A DNA stretch of 64,000 bases from UBA822 sp965249775 (GCA_965249775.1 OZ252253.1:3658001-3722000); one strand, 5' to 3'. Positions 44,421 to 54,104 are shown, counted from the first letter of the stretch. Made by a program: numbers and translations. Notes: generated by a model from the sequence alone, not told the origin.

Positions 44421-44891
44421 CAATGCCTGGGTGACTTCTGCCACCAGATCCACCAAAGACGTGCTGAAAGACTCCCGGTTCTGCTCGAACCAGGTCTGCC
44501 AGGAGCGGGTGTGCATGTGTTGCTTGAGCGTGTCTCTGTACGACTGCCACATCTGCTCGTCCAAGGCTCCCACGCGGTACTGATAAACGAGGTTACCGAA
44601 GTGCCGGTATACGGCGGTCATGTAGGCGTCCCAACGAACCATCTCATCCGGCGACAGGCTCAATGGATCCCGCTCGGCACGGTGGAGGAAGTCGGCGAAG
44701 CCACCGTCTCTGAAGGAGTGCTCCAGAAGCCGAATGGTGTTCTCGGTCATCGAGTTGAAGGATGCGGCCCGGACGGAGGTCGTATTCTGACGCATCTGCC
44801 GGGCCAGGTAGATCAGCGAGATGACCACGCCCAGGGCGCCCACGAACTCGCCCAAGCTGCCGAGATCCTGTAGAGTGAGTTGACTGAACAC
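44337..44891 (-). CDS. Membrane-anchored protein of unknown function with repeat tail
   Basis: This 184-residue protein has one N-terminal helix (LGSLGEFVGALGVVISLIYLA) followed by a soluble helical region with RQNTTSVRAASFNSMTENT and WDAYMTAVYRHFGNLVYQYR, a pattern shared by many uncharacterised membrane-linked proteins of marine bacteria. The C-terminal 30 residues are acidic repeats. A one-base deletion in the repeat appears to have cut off about 35 more repeat residues. No function assigned. Confidence 0.75.
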   Translation of the reverse strand: MFSQLTLQDLGSLGEFVGALGVVISLIYLARQMRQNTTSVRAASFNSMTENTIRLLEHSFRDGGFADFLHRAERDPLSLSPDEMVRWDAYMTAVYRHFGNLVYQYRVGALDEQMWQSYRDTLKQHMHTRSWQTWFEQNRESFSTSLVDLVAEVTQALEVEGQVEAERQVEAEAESRVDVGARAG

Positions 44892-45021
44892 TACGATCTA
44901 CTTCCTTGTCTTAGAGATGATCGGGTCCCGCGGCCCTTCGATGGCGGGTCCCGAAAGATACCGATGTCATCCGTTGTTCCCCAGCCCCGCCGCGCGTTTT
45001 GAAGCCCCTCCAGTGGAGATG

Positions 45022-47067
45022 TCAGGCCCCCGCGCGGGCCATTTTCTCGAGCGAAGCCCGGGCCGCGGCTAACACACTCTCGGTCGTCACGCCGAAGCGT
45101 TCGTAGAGCGTCTCGGCGGGGGCCGAGGCACCGAAGTGGTCAATGCCCACTACGGCGCCGTCCTCACCGACCCAGCGCGCCCATGCGAACGTCGATCCTG
45201 CCTCGACAGCTACGCGGGCGCGTACCTTGGGAGGAAGCACGAGGTCGCGGTATGCCTGGTCCTGCTGCGCGAAGAGGAACCAACTCGGCATGCTGACTAC
45301 CCGGGCGGCTGTCCCCTCCGTCTCCAGGGCCTCTTTGGCATCGAGGGCGATCCCGATCTCGGAGCCGCTCGCGATGAGGATGACATCGGGCGCGGAGCCC
45401 ACCGCGTCGACCAGCACGTAGGCGCCCTTGCGGGTCTCGGCAGCCGAGGAGAACACGGTTCGGTCCAGGGGGGGGACTCCTTGCCTCGTGAGCGATAGCC
45501 AGGTCGGCCCGTCCGTCCGCTCCATCGCGATCTTCCAGGCCACGGCGGTCTCCGCCGCGTCGGCCGGCCTGAGGTCCAACAGGTTGGGCATGGCCCGGAG
45601 GCTCGTGAGCTGCTCGATGGGCTGGTGGGTGGGGCCGTCCTCGCCTAATCCGATCGAGTCGTGCGTGAAGACATATGTGACCGGCAGACCCATGAGGGCC
45701 GCCAATCGTATGGAGGGCCGCATGTAGTCCGAGAATATCAGGAACGTTCCGCCGAACGGGCGGATCCCGCCGTGACGCGCCAGGCCATTGAGGACGCCGG
45801 CCATCCCGTGCTCGCGGACGCCGAAGTGGATCACACGGCCCTCGGGGTTGTCGGCCGACAGATCTCCGCCGCCGTCGATGTCGGTCTTGTTGGACGATCC
45901 GAGGTCCGCCGATCCACCGATCAGATTGGGGACGCCACTAGCGACGGCCTGAAGCACCTTGCCGGACCACGACCGGGTGGCGTCGGCATTGTCGACGTTC
46001 TCGAACTCCGGAATCAGGGCGTCCCAGCCGGGTGGTAACGCTCCCGCCATCAGGCCCACGAACTCCTCGGCCAGCTCCGGGTGCTCCGCCTGATAGGCCT
46101 CGAAGCGCGTGCTCCAGTCTGCCTGGAGTTGGCTGCCACGAACCCATGCGGTCCGCCAGGCAGCAAGAGCGTCCGGGTCGACGTGGAAGGGCTCGTGGGA
46201 AGGGTAGTCGAGGTTCGTCTTGGTCGCGGAGATCTCATCGTCGCCGAGCGGGTTCCCGTGGGTCGAGTGGTGACCCGCCTTGTTGGGGCTGCCCTCGCCG
46301 ATCCGGGTTGTCATCACGATCAGCGAGGGAGCATCGGTCTCGGCGCGAGCCGCCGTGAGCGCCCGGTCGATCGCCACGAGATCGTTGCCGTCGCCGACGT
46401 GCTGAATGTGCCAATGATACCCACGGAAGCGATCGGCCTGGTCCGTGGCCGTGCTCAGGTCGGTGGAGCCCTCGATCGTGATGCGGTTGTCGTCGAAGAT
46501 CCAGATGAGCTTGCCGAGCTTCTGGTGCCCCGCCATCGCGGCGACTTCATGGGAAATGCCCTCCATGAGGTCTCCGTCCGAGCAAAGCGCATACGTGTAG
46601 TGGTCCACCACGTCGTGGCCGGGCCGATTGAATCGGGCGGCCAACCATCGCTCGGCGAGCGCCATGCCCACGGAGTTCGCAACACCCTGGCCGAGTGGCC
46701 CCGTGGTGGTTTCGACACCCGGCGTGTGCCCCAGCTCTGGATGCCCCGGTGTGAGCGAGCCCCACTGCCTGAAATTCACGATCTCCTCCATCGAGAGGTC
46801 GTAGCCCGTCAGATGAAGGAGTGAATAGATGAGCATCGACGCGTGGCCCACCGAGAGCACGAAACGGTCGCGGTCGGCCCACGAGGGGTCGGCGGGGTTG
46901 TGCCTCAAGTGCTGCGTCCAGAGCAGGTACCCGAGCGGGGCGAGCGCCATGGGCGTGCCCGGATGGCCGGACTTGGCCCTCTGGACCGCGTCCATCGCGA
47001 GCACGCGGACGGCGTCGATACAGAGGCGGTCGAGCTGGGGTGAAAGACCGGTCGGCGACTCGGACAT
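45022..47067 (-). CDS. tkt: Transketolase
   Basis: This 681-residue enzyme is full length. Visible are AKSGHPGTPMALAPLGY, GPLGQGVANSVGMA, thiamine diphosphate motif CSDGDLMEG with NRITIEGST, GEGSPNKAGHHSTHG, REHGMAGVLNGLA and HDSIGLGEDGPTHQPIEQ. Transketolase moves two-carbon units between sugar phosphates in the pentose phosphate pathway. It follows leuS by 37 bp on the same strand; the spacer contains a duplicated ribosome-binding segment. Confidence 0.97.
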   Translation of the reverse strand: MSESPTGLSPQLDRLCIDAVRVLAMDAVQRAKSGHPGTPMALAPLGYLLWTQHLRHNPADPSWADRDRFVLSVGHASMLIYSLLHLTGYDLSMEEIVNFRQWGSLTPGHPELGHTPGVETTTGPLGQGVANSVGMALAERWLAARFNRPGHDVVDHYTYALCSDGDLMEGISHEVAAMAGHQKLGKLIWIFDDNRITIEGSTDLSTATDQADRFRGYHWHIQHVGDGNDLVAIDRALTAARAETDAPSLIVMTTRIGEGSPNKAGHHSTHGNPLGDDEISATKTNLDYPSHEPFHVDPDALAAWRTAWVRGSQLQADWSTRFEAYQAEHPELAEEFVGLMAGALPPGWDALIPEFENVDNADATRSWSGKVLQAVASGVPNLIGGSADLGSSNKTDIDGGGDLSADNPEGRVIHFGVREHGMAGVLNGLARHGGIRPFGGTFLIFSDYMRPSIRLAALMGLPVTYVFTHDSIGLGEDGPTHQPIEQLTSLRAMPNLLDLRPADAAETAVAWKIAMERTDGPTWLSLTRQGVPPLDRTVFSSAAETRKGAYVLVDAVGSAPDVILIASGSEIGIALDAKEALETEGTAARVVSMPSWFLFAQQDQAYRDLVLPPKVRARVAVEAGSTFAWARWVGEDGAVVGIDHFGASAPAETLYERFGVTTESVLAAARASLEKMARAGA

Positions 47068-47068
47068 T

Positions 47069-47113
47069 TAGGCTTGCTCCACTAGTAGGCTTGCTCCATT
47101 AGGCTCACTCAAC
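47069..47113 (-). repeat. 17-bp tandem duplication of the leuS-tkt intercistronic ribosome-binding site
   Basis: On the minus strand TGGAGCAAGCCTACTAG is followed by TGGAGCAAGCCTAAATG, the second unit ending in the tkt start codon; a third, degenerate unit (TTGAGTGAGCCTAA) includes the leuS stop. Each full unit carries GGAG, so the binding site is doubled. The period equals that of the coxM-moxR array. Confidence 0.85.
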
Positions 47114-49642
47114 CACGAAGTTCAGGAGTCTGTTCGGTACGTAGACCACGCGCTTCAGCGTGCCGTCGTCAAGGTAACGCGCGACGTTTTCGTCGGAGCG
47201 AGCCGCGGCTTCGGCCGCATCCTGATCCATCCCGGCCGGTCCCTCGACGGTGGCGCGGAGCTTGCCATTCACCTGGACGGCCAGCTTAACGGAGGTCTCA
47301 CGCGTCTTGGCCTCGTCGAATGCAGGCCAGTTGGCCCCGTCGAAAATGCCAACGTCGTGGCCCAGGCGCTCCCAGAGCTCCTCGGCCATATGCGGGGCGA
47401 ATGGCGCGATCATCACGACCAGTGGCTCGACCTCGCTTCGGGTGGCGGCGCGGCCACCCGCGCGCACCACGTTCAGGTACTCCATCATGGCGGCGATCGA
47501 CGTATTGTAACTGAGCTCCGGGATCTGACGGGTAACCTGGCGAATCGTCTGGTGGAGCTTACGCTCGACATCCGGGTCGGGCTGTGCATCGTTGTCGATG
47601 GCGGTTGTGCCCGTGTCGTACAGGCGATGCAGGAATCCGTGGGGCCCCTGGATGCCCTCGTCCTGATAGTCACCGCCCTCTTCGTACGGACCCAGAAACA
47701 TGAGGTATGTGCGGAAGGTATCGGCTCCGAACCTCTCGATGAACTCGTCGGGGATGATCACGTTGCCCCTGCTCTTGGACATCTTGGCGCCGTCGCGGAT
47801 GATGGTTCCGTGGGCGCGAAATCGAACGAACGGCTCCTCGAATTCGATGTGGCCAAGATCGTGGAGGGCCATCGTAACGAAGCGTGCGTAGAGGAGATGC
47901 AGGACGGCATGCTCTTGTCCGCCGATGTAACAGTCGACCGGCAGCCAAGTCTTTATGATTTCCTTGTCGAACGGCACATCATGGTGATCCGTGGACGGGT
48001 AGCGCAGGAAGTACCAGGAGCTGTCCAGGAACGTGTCGGAGACGTCGGTCTCTCGGCGAGCGGACGCTCCACACTGCGGGCAGTCGACTTGGTACCACTC
48101 CTCCACGCGCGCCAGGGGGCTGACGCCGCTATCGTCGGGTTTGAAGTCCTCGACCCTGGGCAGCACGACCGGCAGATCCGCCTCGGGCACTGCCACCGGC
48201 CCGCACGCCTCACAGTGGACGATCGGGATGGGTGGACCCCAGTACCGCTGGCGTGAAATGCACCAGTCGTGCAGCCGGTAGTTCACGGTGGTTTCGCCAC
48301 GTCCACTTTCGGCCAACCATGCGGAGATGGCCGGCTTGGCATCGGACACCGCCATTCCGTCGAACTGCCCGGAGTTCATCATCACACCGTCGCCGACGTA
48401 GGCCTCGGAGAGTGGCGTGGCGGCCTCATCGCCCTCGCCTGCCACGACGCGCACGATGGGCAGCCCCATGGTCTCTGCGAAGTCGAAATCGCGCTGGTCG
48501 TGGCCGGGGACCGCCATGATCGCTCCGGTTCCGTACTCCATGAGCACGTAATCGGCGACCCAGATGGGAATCGGCTGACCCGTGGCCGGATTCAGGCAAT
48601 AACCGCCTGTAGGCACGCCCGTCTTCGTCTTCTCGATTTTCTGGCGAGCCACCAAATCCTTGGCCGCCGCCTGAGCTTGGTAGGCAGCGACGGCCTCGGC
48701 CTGCTCCCCGCTCGTGACTTCGTCCACCAGTGGGTGCTCGGGTGAAAGCACCATGTAGGTCGCTCCGAATACCGTGTCGGGGCGCGTCGTGAAGACTTCG
48801 ATCAGGGCGTCCACTTCGCCCGCCGACTCTTCGCGCAAAGCACCTTCTTCATCCACGAGCCCCGCAGGCAGGATCGGGAAGCGCAGGACGGCCCCCTCGC
48901 TTCTGCCGATCCAGTTGTGCTGCGCCTTCTTGGTCGTCTCGGACCAATCGATGCGCTCGAGGTTGTCGAGCAGCCGTCCCGCGTACTCCGTGATCCGGAA
49001 GAACCACTGGGCGATGCGCCGCTGTTCGACGGGCGTATTGCAGCGTTCACAGCGTCCCGAGATCACCTGCTCGTTCGCCAGGACCGTCATACATGAGGGG
49101 CACCAATTGACCGGTGCTTCCTTGCGCACCGCCAACCCTGCGTTGAAGAGCTGGATGAAGATCCACTGCGTCCAGCGGTAATAATCTGGATCAGTCGTAT
49201 CGACGGTATGGTTCCAGTCGAACATCCCACCAATTTGCCGGAGCTGCCGGGTGAAGTTGGCAACGTTCGACGGGATGAGGTCCATCGGGTGAACGCCCTG
49301 CTTCAGGGCGAAGTTCTCGGAGTGGATGCCGAACGCATCGAAGCCGATCGGCTCGAAGACCTGCTTACCAGTGAGCCGTTGGAAGCGACCGTGGACGTCC
49401 GCACCCGTGAACGCGAAGATGTTGCCCACGTGGAGCCCCTCGGCGGAGGGGTAGGGGAACATCATCAGCTGGTAGTAGCCGTTCTCGGCGGTCTGGAGGG
49501 CGTCGCTCGTGAAGGCGTTGGTGCCCTGCTCATCCCATCGGCCCTGCCACTTGGCCTCTACTTCTGACGGTGTGTAGCCGCCTTCGGGCGGCTGGTAGCC
49601 GTCTTCGGACGGCCGGTGGCCGCCGTTTCCGTCGGTGCTCAT
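47105..49642 (-). CDS. leuS: Leucyl-tRNA synthetase
   Basis: This 845-residue class I synthetase charges tRNA-Leu. The HIGH-type motif is in PYPSAEGLHVGN, an editing domain follows (GTGAIMAVPGHDQRDFDFA), a zinc-type segment is CEACGP, and KMSKSRGN closes the catalytic core. Length is normal. The N-terminus before the conserved EVEAKWQGRWDE is built of three 7-residue repeats (see repeat at 49559). No clear Shine-Dalgarno sequence is seen; a GGCCCTCTTTC direct repeat lies just upstream (49650-49690). Confidence 0.97.
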   Translation of the reverse strand: MSTDGNGGHRPSEDGYQPPEGGYTPSEVEAKWQGRWDEQGTNAFTSDALQTAENGYYQLMMFPYPSAEGLHVGNIFAFTGADVHGRFQRLTGKQVFEPIGFDAFGIHSENFALKQGVHPMDLIPSNVANFTRQLRQIGGMFDWNHTVDTTDPDYYRWTQWIFIQLFNAGLAVRKEAPVNWCPSCMTVLANEQVISGRCERCNTPVEQRRIAQWFFRITEYAGRLLDNLERIDWSETTKKAQHNWIGRSEGAVLRFPILPAGLVDEEGALREESAGEVDALIEVFTTRPDTVFGATYMVLSPEHPLVDEVTSGEQAEAVAAYQAQAAAKDLVARQKIEKTKTGVPTGGYCLNPATGQPIPIWVADYVLMEYGTGAIMAVPGHDQRDFDFAETMGLPIVRVVAGEGDEAATPLSEAYVGDGVMMNSGQFDGMAVSDAKPAISAWLAESGRGETTVNYRLHDWCISRQRYWGPPIPIVHCEACGPVAVPEADLPVVLPRVEDFKPDDSGVSPLARVEEWYQVDCPQCGASARRETDVSDTFLDSSWYFLRYPSTDHHDVPFDKEIIKTWLPVDCYIGGQEHAVLHLLYARFVTMALHDLGHIEFEEPFVRFRAHGTIIRDGAKMSKSRGNVIIPDEFIERFGADTFRTYLMFLGPYEEGGDYQDEGIQGPHGFLHRLYDTGTTAIDNDAQPDPDVERKLHQTIRQVTRQIPELSYNTSIAAMMEYLNVVRAGGRAATRSEVEPLVVMIAPFAPHMAEELWERLGHDVGIFDGANWPAFDEAKTRETSVKLAVQVNGKLRATVEGPAGMDQDAAEAAARSDENVARYLDDGTLKRVVYVPNRLLNFVVE
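49559..49621 (-). repeat. Triplicated 21-bp unit at the LeuRS N-terminus
   Basis: Residues 8-28 read GHRPSED, GYQPPEG and GYTPSEV, three in-frame 21-bp units. The last one joins the conserved start of LeuRS, so the family's usual first residues seem to have been copied upstream twice. Confidence 0.85.
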
Positions 49643-49749
49643 CTATGTGCGAAAGAGGGCCGTGCCCGCCGCCTGAAAGAGGGCCATCCCGTAGGAAGCG
49701 TGAAAAGAGTCACCCCGGAAAATTTCGCCCCTAACCTACTAGTACCACC

Positions 49750-49792
49750 CCTGAAACAGAAGAGCGCCGGCCGGGGATATCCCGGCCGGCGC
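49750..49792 (-). terminator. Rho-independent-like terminator after the FAH gene
   Basis: A perfect 12-bp inverted repeat (49764-49775 with 49781-49792) with a 5-base loop is followed on the minus strand by TCTTCTGTTTC. It lies 34 bp after the FAH-family stop and before leuS, both minus strand. Confidence 0.75.
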
Positions 49793-49825
49793 CTTGCCCT
49801 GATAGCCTTCGCTAGGCCTATGTCC

Positions 49826-50977
49826 TTAGTTGCCCGGCCGGAACCCCCTGCTTGGAGGCAGCTGTGCGCCGGACAGATCGTCTGGAACGCTCTCCTCGGC
49901 TACGACCGTGTGGGTCAATGTGCCGATTCCCTCGATGCTGGCACTGATCGTCTCGCCCGCCTGCAGGTACCCAGAGCCTGTCTCGCGCTCGACGCGACCA
50001 GCGCCCGTTCCGCCCGACGTCCCGCTTTGCAGAACGTCACCGGGAAATACGGTGATGAGCGACGATGCGTACTCGATCAGCTCCGGAATGTTGTGGATCA
50101 TGTCCCCCGCCCTGGCCTCCTGAACGGTCACGCCGTCGATGACCAAGCTCTGGTGCAGGCGCTGCATCGGATCGCCGTAGAACTCCTTTGGAACAATCCA
50201 CGGCCCCTGGGGCGCGAACGTGTCATGGCCCTTACCGACGAACCAGTCGGAGCGCGTAGCGTTGCCTCCCTGAGGACGCCCGCCACGATCGGATATATCC
50301 ATGGCGACCATGTATCCGAACACGTGGTCGTACGCTCGGCTCGCAGAGATGTACTTGCCCGCGCGGCCGAATACGATAGCCATTTCGACTTCCCATTCGA
50401 TGGCCGTCCGGCCGTAGGGCATCACGATGTCCTGGCCGCTGCCGATGACCGCGCCGCGGGTCGGCTTGAGGAACAGGTAAGGAACACCCCTGTTCTCTTG
50501 GCGCTCGAGCGTCCGCGCAGCCAGCTGCTCCGGCGTGCAGCCTTCACACGCGTGCGTGTAGAAGTTGACCGCAGCGTTCATGATCTTGCTGGGATACAGG
50601 ATCGGAGCAAGGATGGTTACGTCCTCGACACGGTGAACGTAGTCTGCTCCAAGTAGGTCGTTGCCCACCACGTTGTTGACGATCTCGTAGACCCGGTACT
50701 TGAGACCGTACTCGTACTGCCCGATCAGCGCGAGCATGTCCGGCGGCGCGTTGACGTGCGGGTACATCGGATCGATCTCGAGCGCCGTGTTCGCCGCCGC
50801 GAGGTCGATGATCAGAGCGTCCCTGAGGACGACCCCTACCGTCGGCGCACCGTCAATCTCGAAGGTCCCGACCTTGAAGGCCTCGACTGACGACATAGCC
50901 TGAGCATTGACAAGGGCGGGGCTCGCGAGAGCCACAACCGTCGAGAGAGCCAAGGAGAGTCTTGTGATGCGTTGCAT
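49826..50977 (-). CDS. Fumarylacetoacetate hydrolase family protein, exported
   Basis: About 383 residues from an ATG with GGAG 6 bases upstream. A signal peptide (LALSTVVALASPALVNAQA) precedes the FAH fold: metal ligands in EWEVEMAIVFG and MVAMDISDRG, then GKGHDTFAPQGPW and FPGDVLQSGTSGGTGAG. FAH enzymes cleave or hydrate beta-diketo acids in aromatic degradation, normally in the cytoplasm; export is unusual. Two extra Cys (ACEGC) in the mature protein could form a disulphide. Monocistronic with its own terminator. Confidence 0.87.
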   Translation of the reverse strand: MQRITRLSLALSTVVALASPALVNAQAMSSVEAFKVGTFEIDGAPTVGVVLRDALIIDLAAANTALEIDPMYPHVNAPPDMLALIGQYEYGLKYRVYEIVNNVVGNDLLGADYVHRVEDVTILAPILYPSKIMNAAVNFYTHACEGCTPEQLAARTLERQENRGVPYLFLKPTRGAVIGSGQDIVMPYGRTAIEWEVEMAIVFGRAGKYISASRAYDHVFGYMVAMDISDRGGRPQGGNATRSDWFVGKGHDTFAPQGPWIVPKEFYGDPMQRLHQSLVIDGVTVQEARAGDMIHNIPELIEYASSLITVFPGDVLQSGTSGGTGAGRVERETGSGYLQAGETISASIEGIGTLTHTVVAEESVPDDLSGAQLPPSRGFRPGN

Positions 50978-51058
50978 AGCCTGCTCCGGTGAAACCACGT
51001 GAATCCGAACCCGCAAGCTCAGAAAGTATGGCCAGGGACGCAGCTTGTCACGCCCCGC

Positions 51059-53074
51059 TCAGTCCTCGTTCTCCGGCAACGCCAGTCCCATGATCTCCAT
51101 GAGCCGGAGCGCGTTCGTCGAGGTCGCGAGTCCAGGGCGGAGCTTGTAGTCGAATTCGATGGGCGAGTCAGCTTTGCTGGTCTCCAGCGACTCACGGAAG
51201 TGAACCAGCACCGTCCGCTCCTTGAGATCCTCAGCGTCGGCTAGCGTAAGGTCGTGCGTGGTCACCGCCCCGATGGCGCGCTGATCCAGGAGGTGGCGAA
51301 GGATGCGGCGGGCCGCGACCTGCCGTTCGGCGGTATTCGTCCCCTGAAGTATCTCGTCGAGGAGATACAGAACGGGCCGTTCCTCGGTCGCCTCGCCCGC
51401 GGCATCGCAGACCGTCTTGAGGCGCTCGAGCTCTGCCATGAAATAGGAGATCCCTTCCTCGAGTGAGTCGCGGATTCGCATGCTGGTGCGGAGATCCACG
51501 GCCGGGAGGGACATCGCCTCGGCGCACACGGGCCCGCCCGCGCCCGCCAGAATGACGTTAGCGCCGATGGCCCGAAGCAGTGTGCTCTTGCCAGACATAT
51601 TGGAGCCGGTGACGAGCAGTAGGCTACCTGGAGGCCCGAGGCCAACGTCATTGCGTACGGCGATCTCTGGGTCGAGGAGGGGATGCCCGAGCCCCCCCGC
51701 TTCCAGACGAGGCGGTCCGTCGGGCGGCCCGGCGATGTCAGGAAAAGCCCAGTCGGGGTGGGCGTGAGACAGTCCAGCGAGGGCCGAGAGCGCATCGGTC
51801 CGGCCCAGGGCTACCATCCAGCCGCGAAGCGCCGCGCCGTGCCTTTTCTTCCAACGCTCCAGCCGCACGAATACGTGGATATCCCATAGGGTCAGCACAT
51901 TCAACGGGAAGTGGACTTGCGAGTTGTACCGGAAGTTCGACAAGTCCACGAGCCGAAAGAGACGCTCCAGGGACCTGGCCGGGGCTTCGGACTCGGCCGA
52001 GGCTTCAGCGCCCTCGCTGAGGCTTTCGCGAAGCTCGGCCAAGAGGGGATCCTCGAAGCGCGCTTCTGCGATGTGAGCTACGAGCGAGTGATAACGCCGG
52101 AGGCCCGAATCCCCGCTGGAGGTTCGGGTGAAATCGTCGTGGATCCGTTGCGTGTAACGCCTGATCACACCGATCGCCACCAAGATCGGGACGATCCACA
52201 GGAACGGTACGACCGCGAAGACGTGGAGGGCTGCCGTCACGATCAGGAACACCGGCACCGCGATGGCCAGCAACTGCAGGCCCCGCATGGGCAAAAGCCA
52301 GGTGGGACTCTCGGCCCACTCCAGCAGAAGCCGGAGCTCCTCGGGCTCGACCGGCCCTGCGATGCGGCCCATGGCCTGGAGCTCGTCCCGGAACTCGATC
52401 GCCGGCGCCAACTCCCGCACCGCGTTCTGGCGCCGCCTTAGAATCTCCGGGGGAGCGGGGGCCAGGAGCCAGTCGGTGAGCATGTCGACTCCGGGGCGTG
52501 TGCCCGCCGTGCCCAAGAGCACGTATAGCGACGCATGACCGAAAACGTCGAGGTCGTCTGCGTAGGGATGGTCAGGTGGTGGCTCGGGGCTAGGGCACGC
52601 GAACTCCCCCCACCGGCGGAGCCGGCGATGCCGTGCCTCGAGGGCTACCTCGGCCAACTCACGGTACCAGTTCTCTTGTCGGCTTATGCGCGCATGCCTC
52701 ACGACCAGCGCCGTGAAGCTCACGATGAGCGCAACCGAGACCGCGACGAGAGGCATCTGACCCGCGGGGACGGTCAGATATGCGACGACCACGGCGGCAA
52801 GTGCCAGGCCCACGCCCATCCGCAGCCGGGCTACCGTGTCGAAGCGGGCACGCCAGCCGTCGGCCGCTCTGGACGCCTCAGCCTCGCGGTGTGCGTAGAT
52901 GGCGCGAGGGTCGGTCAGCGGATCCGGTTCTGTCCCCGCGAGGGCCTCAGGTGGGTGCCGGACTTCCTCGGGCGAGTCCTGGATGTCCTCGGGTGAGCCC
53001 TGGGCCTCCTCGACCTCAGGAGGCACTCGGTCCAACGGTTCCACCGGGAAGCAAGTCGAAAGGATCCTCCACAC
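51059..53074 (-). CDS. Membrane-anchored MutS-family ATPase
   Basis: Up to 671 residues. Two pairs of hydrophobic helices (around 88-125 and 280-325) flank a linker, and the C-terminal half is a MutS ATPase: Walker A VTGSNMSGKST, DSLEEGISYFMAELERLK, Walker B LYLLDEILQGTNTAER and ATTHD-like VTTHDLTLA. It lacks the mismatch-recognition domain, so it is not classical MutS; membrane MutS-like proteins of this type have no settled role. The start overlaps the end of the upstream peptidase gene by 59 bp; a later GTG is possible. The first 50 residues are Glu/Pro-rich with SPED/SPEE repeats. Confidence 0.85.
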   Translation of the reverse strand: MWRILSTCFPVEPLDRVPPEVEEAQGSPEDIQDSPEEVRHPPEALAGTEPDPLTDPRAIYAHREAEASRAADGWRARFDTVARLRMGVGLALAAVVVAYLTVPAGQMPLVAVSVALIVSFTALVVRHARISRQENWYRELAEVALEARHRRLRRWGEFACPSPEPPPDHPYADDLDVFGHASLYVLLGTAGTRPGVDMLTDWLLAPAPPEILRRRQNAVRELAPAIEFRDELQAMGRIAGPVEPEELRLLLEWAESPTWLLPMRGLQLLAIAVPVFLIVTAALHVFAVVPFLWIVPILVAIGVIRRYTQRIHDDFTRTSSGDSGLRRYHSLVAHIAEARFEDPLLAELRESLSEGAEASAESEAPARSLERLFRLVDLSNFRYNSQVHFPLNVLTLWDIHVFVRLERWKKRHGAALRGWMVALGRTDALSALAGLSHAHPDWAFPDIAGPPDGPPRLEAGGLGHPLLDPEIAVRNDVGLGPPGSLLLVTGSNMSGKSTLLRAIGANVILAGAGGPVCAEAMSLPAVDLRTSMRIRDSLEEGISYFMAELERLKTVCDAAGEATEERPVLYLLDEILQGTNTAERQVAARRILRHLLDQRAIGAVTTHDLTLADAEDLKERTVLVHFRESLETSKADSPIEFDYKLRPGLATSTNALRLMEIMGLALPENED

Positions 53075-54104
53075 CGTCCACGCCGTCCTTGAGGAACTGC
53101 ACAGCCCGGCGCAGGTCGCCCTCCCGCTCCAACAAGGCCTGGAAGTCCTGAAGGCGATGGTTATACCGAATGCGTGTCAGCAACGTGGCGTTGTTGAGCG
53201 GCGTGACCAAGAATCCCTGGTAGGTGCTCGCTTCGAACGTGGGCTGCACCTCATTCGCGAAGGTCTCGAGGCTTCTGTCGAAAATGATCTCGCGCTGGGC
53301 CAGCTTGCTTACGTATGCGAGCGTCGTGTCCTGGTACACGACCTCCAGCTCCTCGACGAGACCGTCGATGAACGCTTCGAACCGCCGGTGGTCACGCCAG
53401 CGGGCCTGGGCCCGGAGGCACTTCACCGTGTCGGGGCCGCCCCCCTGACGGTTGCAGAAGAACTCGATGGCGCCCGCTCTCCCTACGAACGTGGCGAAGC
53501 TCTCATTGAAGCGGACCTGTCCCTTCACGAAGAGGTGGTTGTGGGACAGCTCGTGAAGCACGGTCTCGACCAGATCGACTTCGTCGAGCCGGAGGAGCGT
53601 GGACAAAAGGGGATCCGCGAACCACCCCAGCGTACTGAACGCAGCAGTGGGGCGAAGATAAGTATCGAAGCCATCCTCTTCGAGCTCTTCCTGCTCTCTG
53701 ATCGCGGCGTCCTCATTGAAATACCCTTTGTATGGGACCCTTCCAATGATCGGAAACCACCACGTCTTCGGCGTGAGTTGGTCCTGGCGGGAAGCGGACA
53801 GGACCATCGCGAGCGTGTCACTGTCCAGTTGTGTAAAGGACGTGTAGGAACGCCCCACGTCGAGCCCAAACTCCGAGATGGCGTAATTTCGCGCCTCAGC
53901 CACGAATGTGAGCTTCGTCCTCGTGCGTTCATCCGTGGCAGGATCCAGCACCACCTCTGGGATCGGGCGACGGGCGCGCAGGATCTTCGCCTCGGCAACG
54001 CCCGTCCGAATCAAGTAGATGGGCGAGCACGCCGCGGCGAGGGAGGTGATTACGACAACGGCGCCCAAACCCAGCAAGAGGCGCTTTCGAGCCCGCCGGT
54101 TCAT
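53016..54104 (-). CDS. Lipoprotein zinc aminopeptidase (PF10023-like)
   Basis: This 362-residue protein has a lipobox SLAAAC and the zinc site HELSHNH with a downstream glutamate in RFNESFATFVG, the arrangement of the Aminopep (PF10023) family. KLTFVAEARNYAISEFGLDV and SYTSF are typical N-terminal features. It would be anchored in a membrane facing the periplasm. It is co-transcribed with the membrane MutS-like gene, which overlaps its end; the link is unexplained. Confidence 0.88.
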   Translation of the reverse strand: MNRRARKRLLLGLGAVVVITSLAAACSPIYLIRTGVAEAKILRARRPIPEVVLDPATDERTRTKLTFVAEARNYAISEFGLDVGRSYTSFTQLDSDTLAMVLSASRQDQLTPKTWWFPIIGRVPYKGYFNEDAAIREQEELEEDGFDTYLRPTAAFSTLGWFADPLLSTLLRLDEVDLVETVLHELSHNHLFVKGQVRFNESFATFVGRAGAIEFFCNRQGGGPDTVKCLRAQARWRDHRRFEAFIDGLVEELEVVYQDTTLAYVSKLAQREIIFDRSLETFANEVQPTFEASTYQGFLVTPLNNATLLTRIRYNHRLQDFQALLEREGDLRRAVQFLKDGVDGVEDPFDLLPGGTVGPSAS

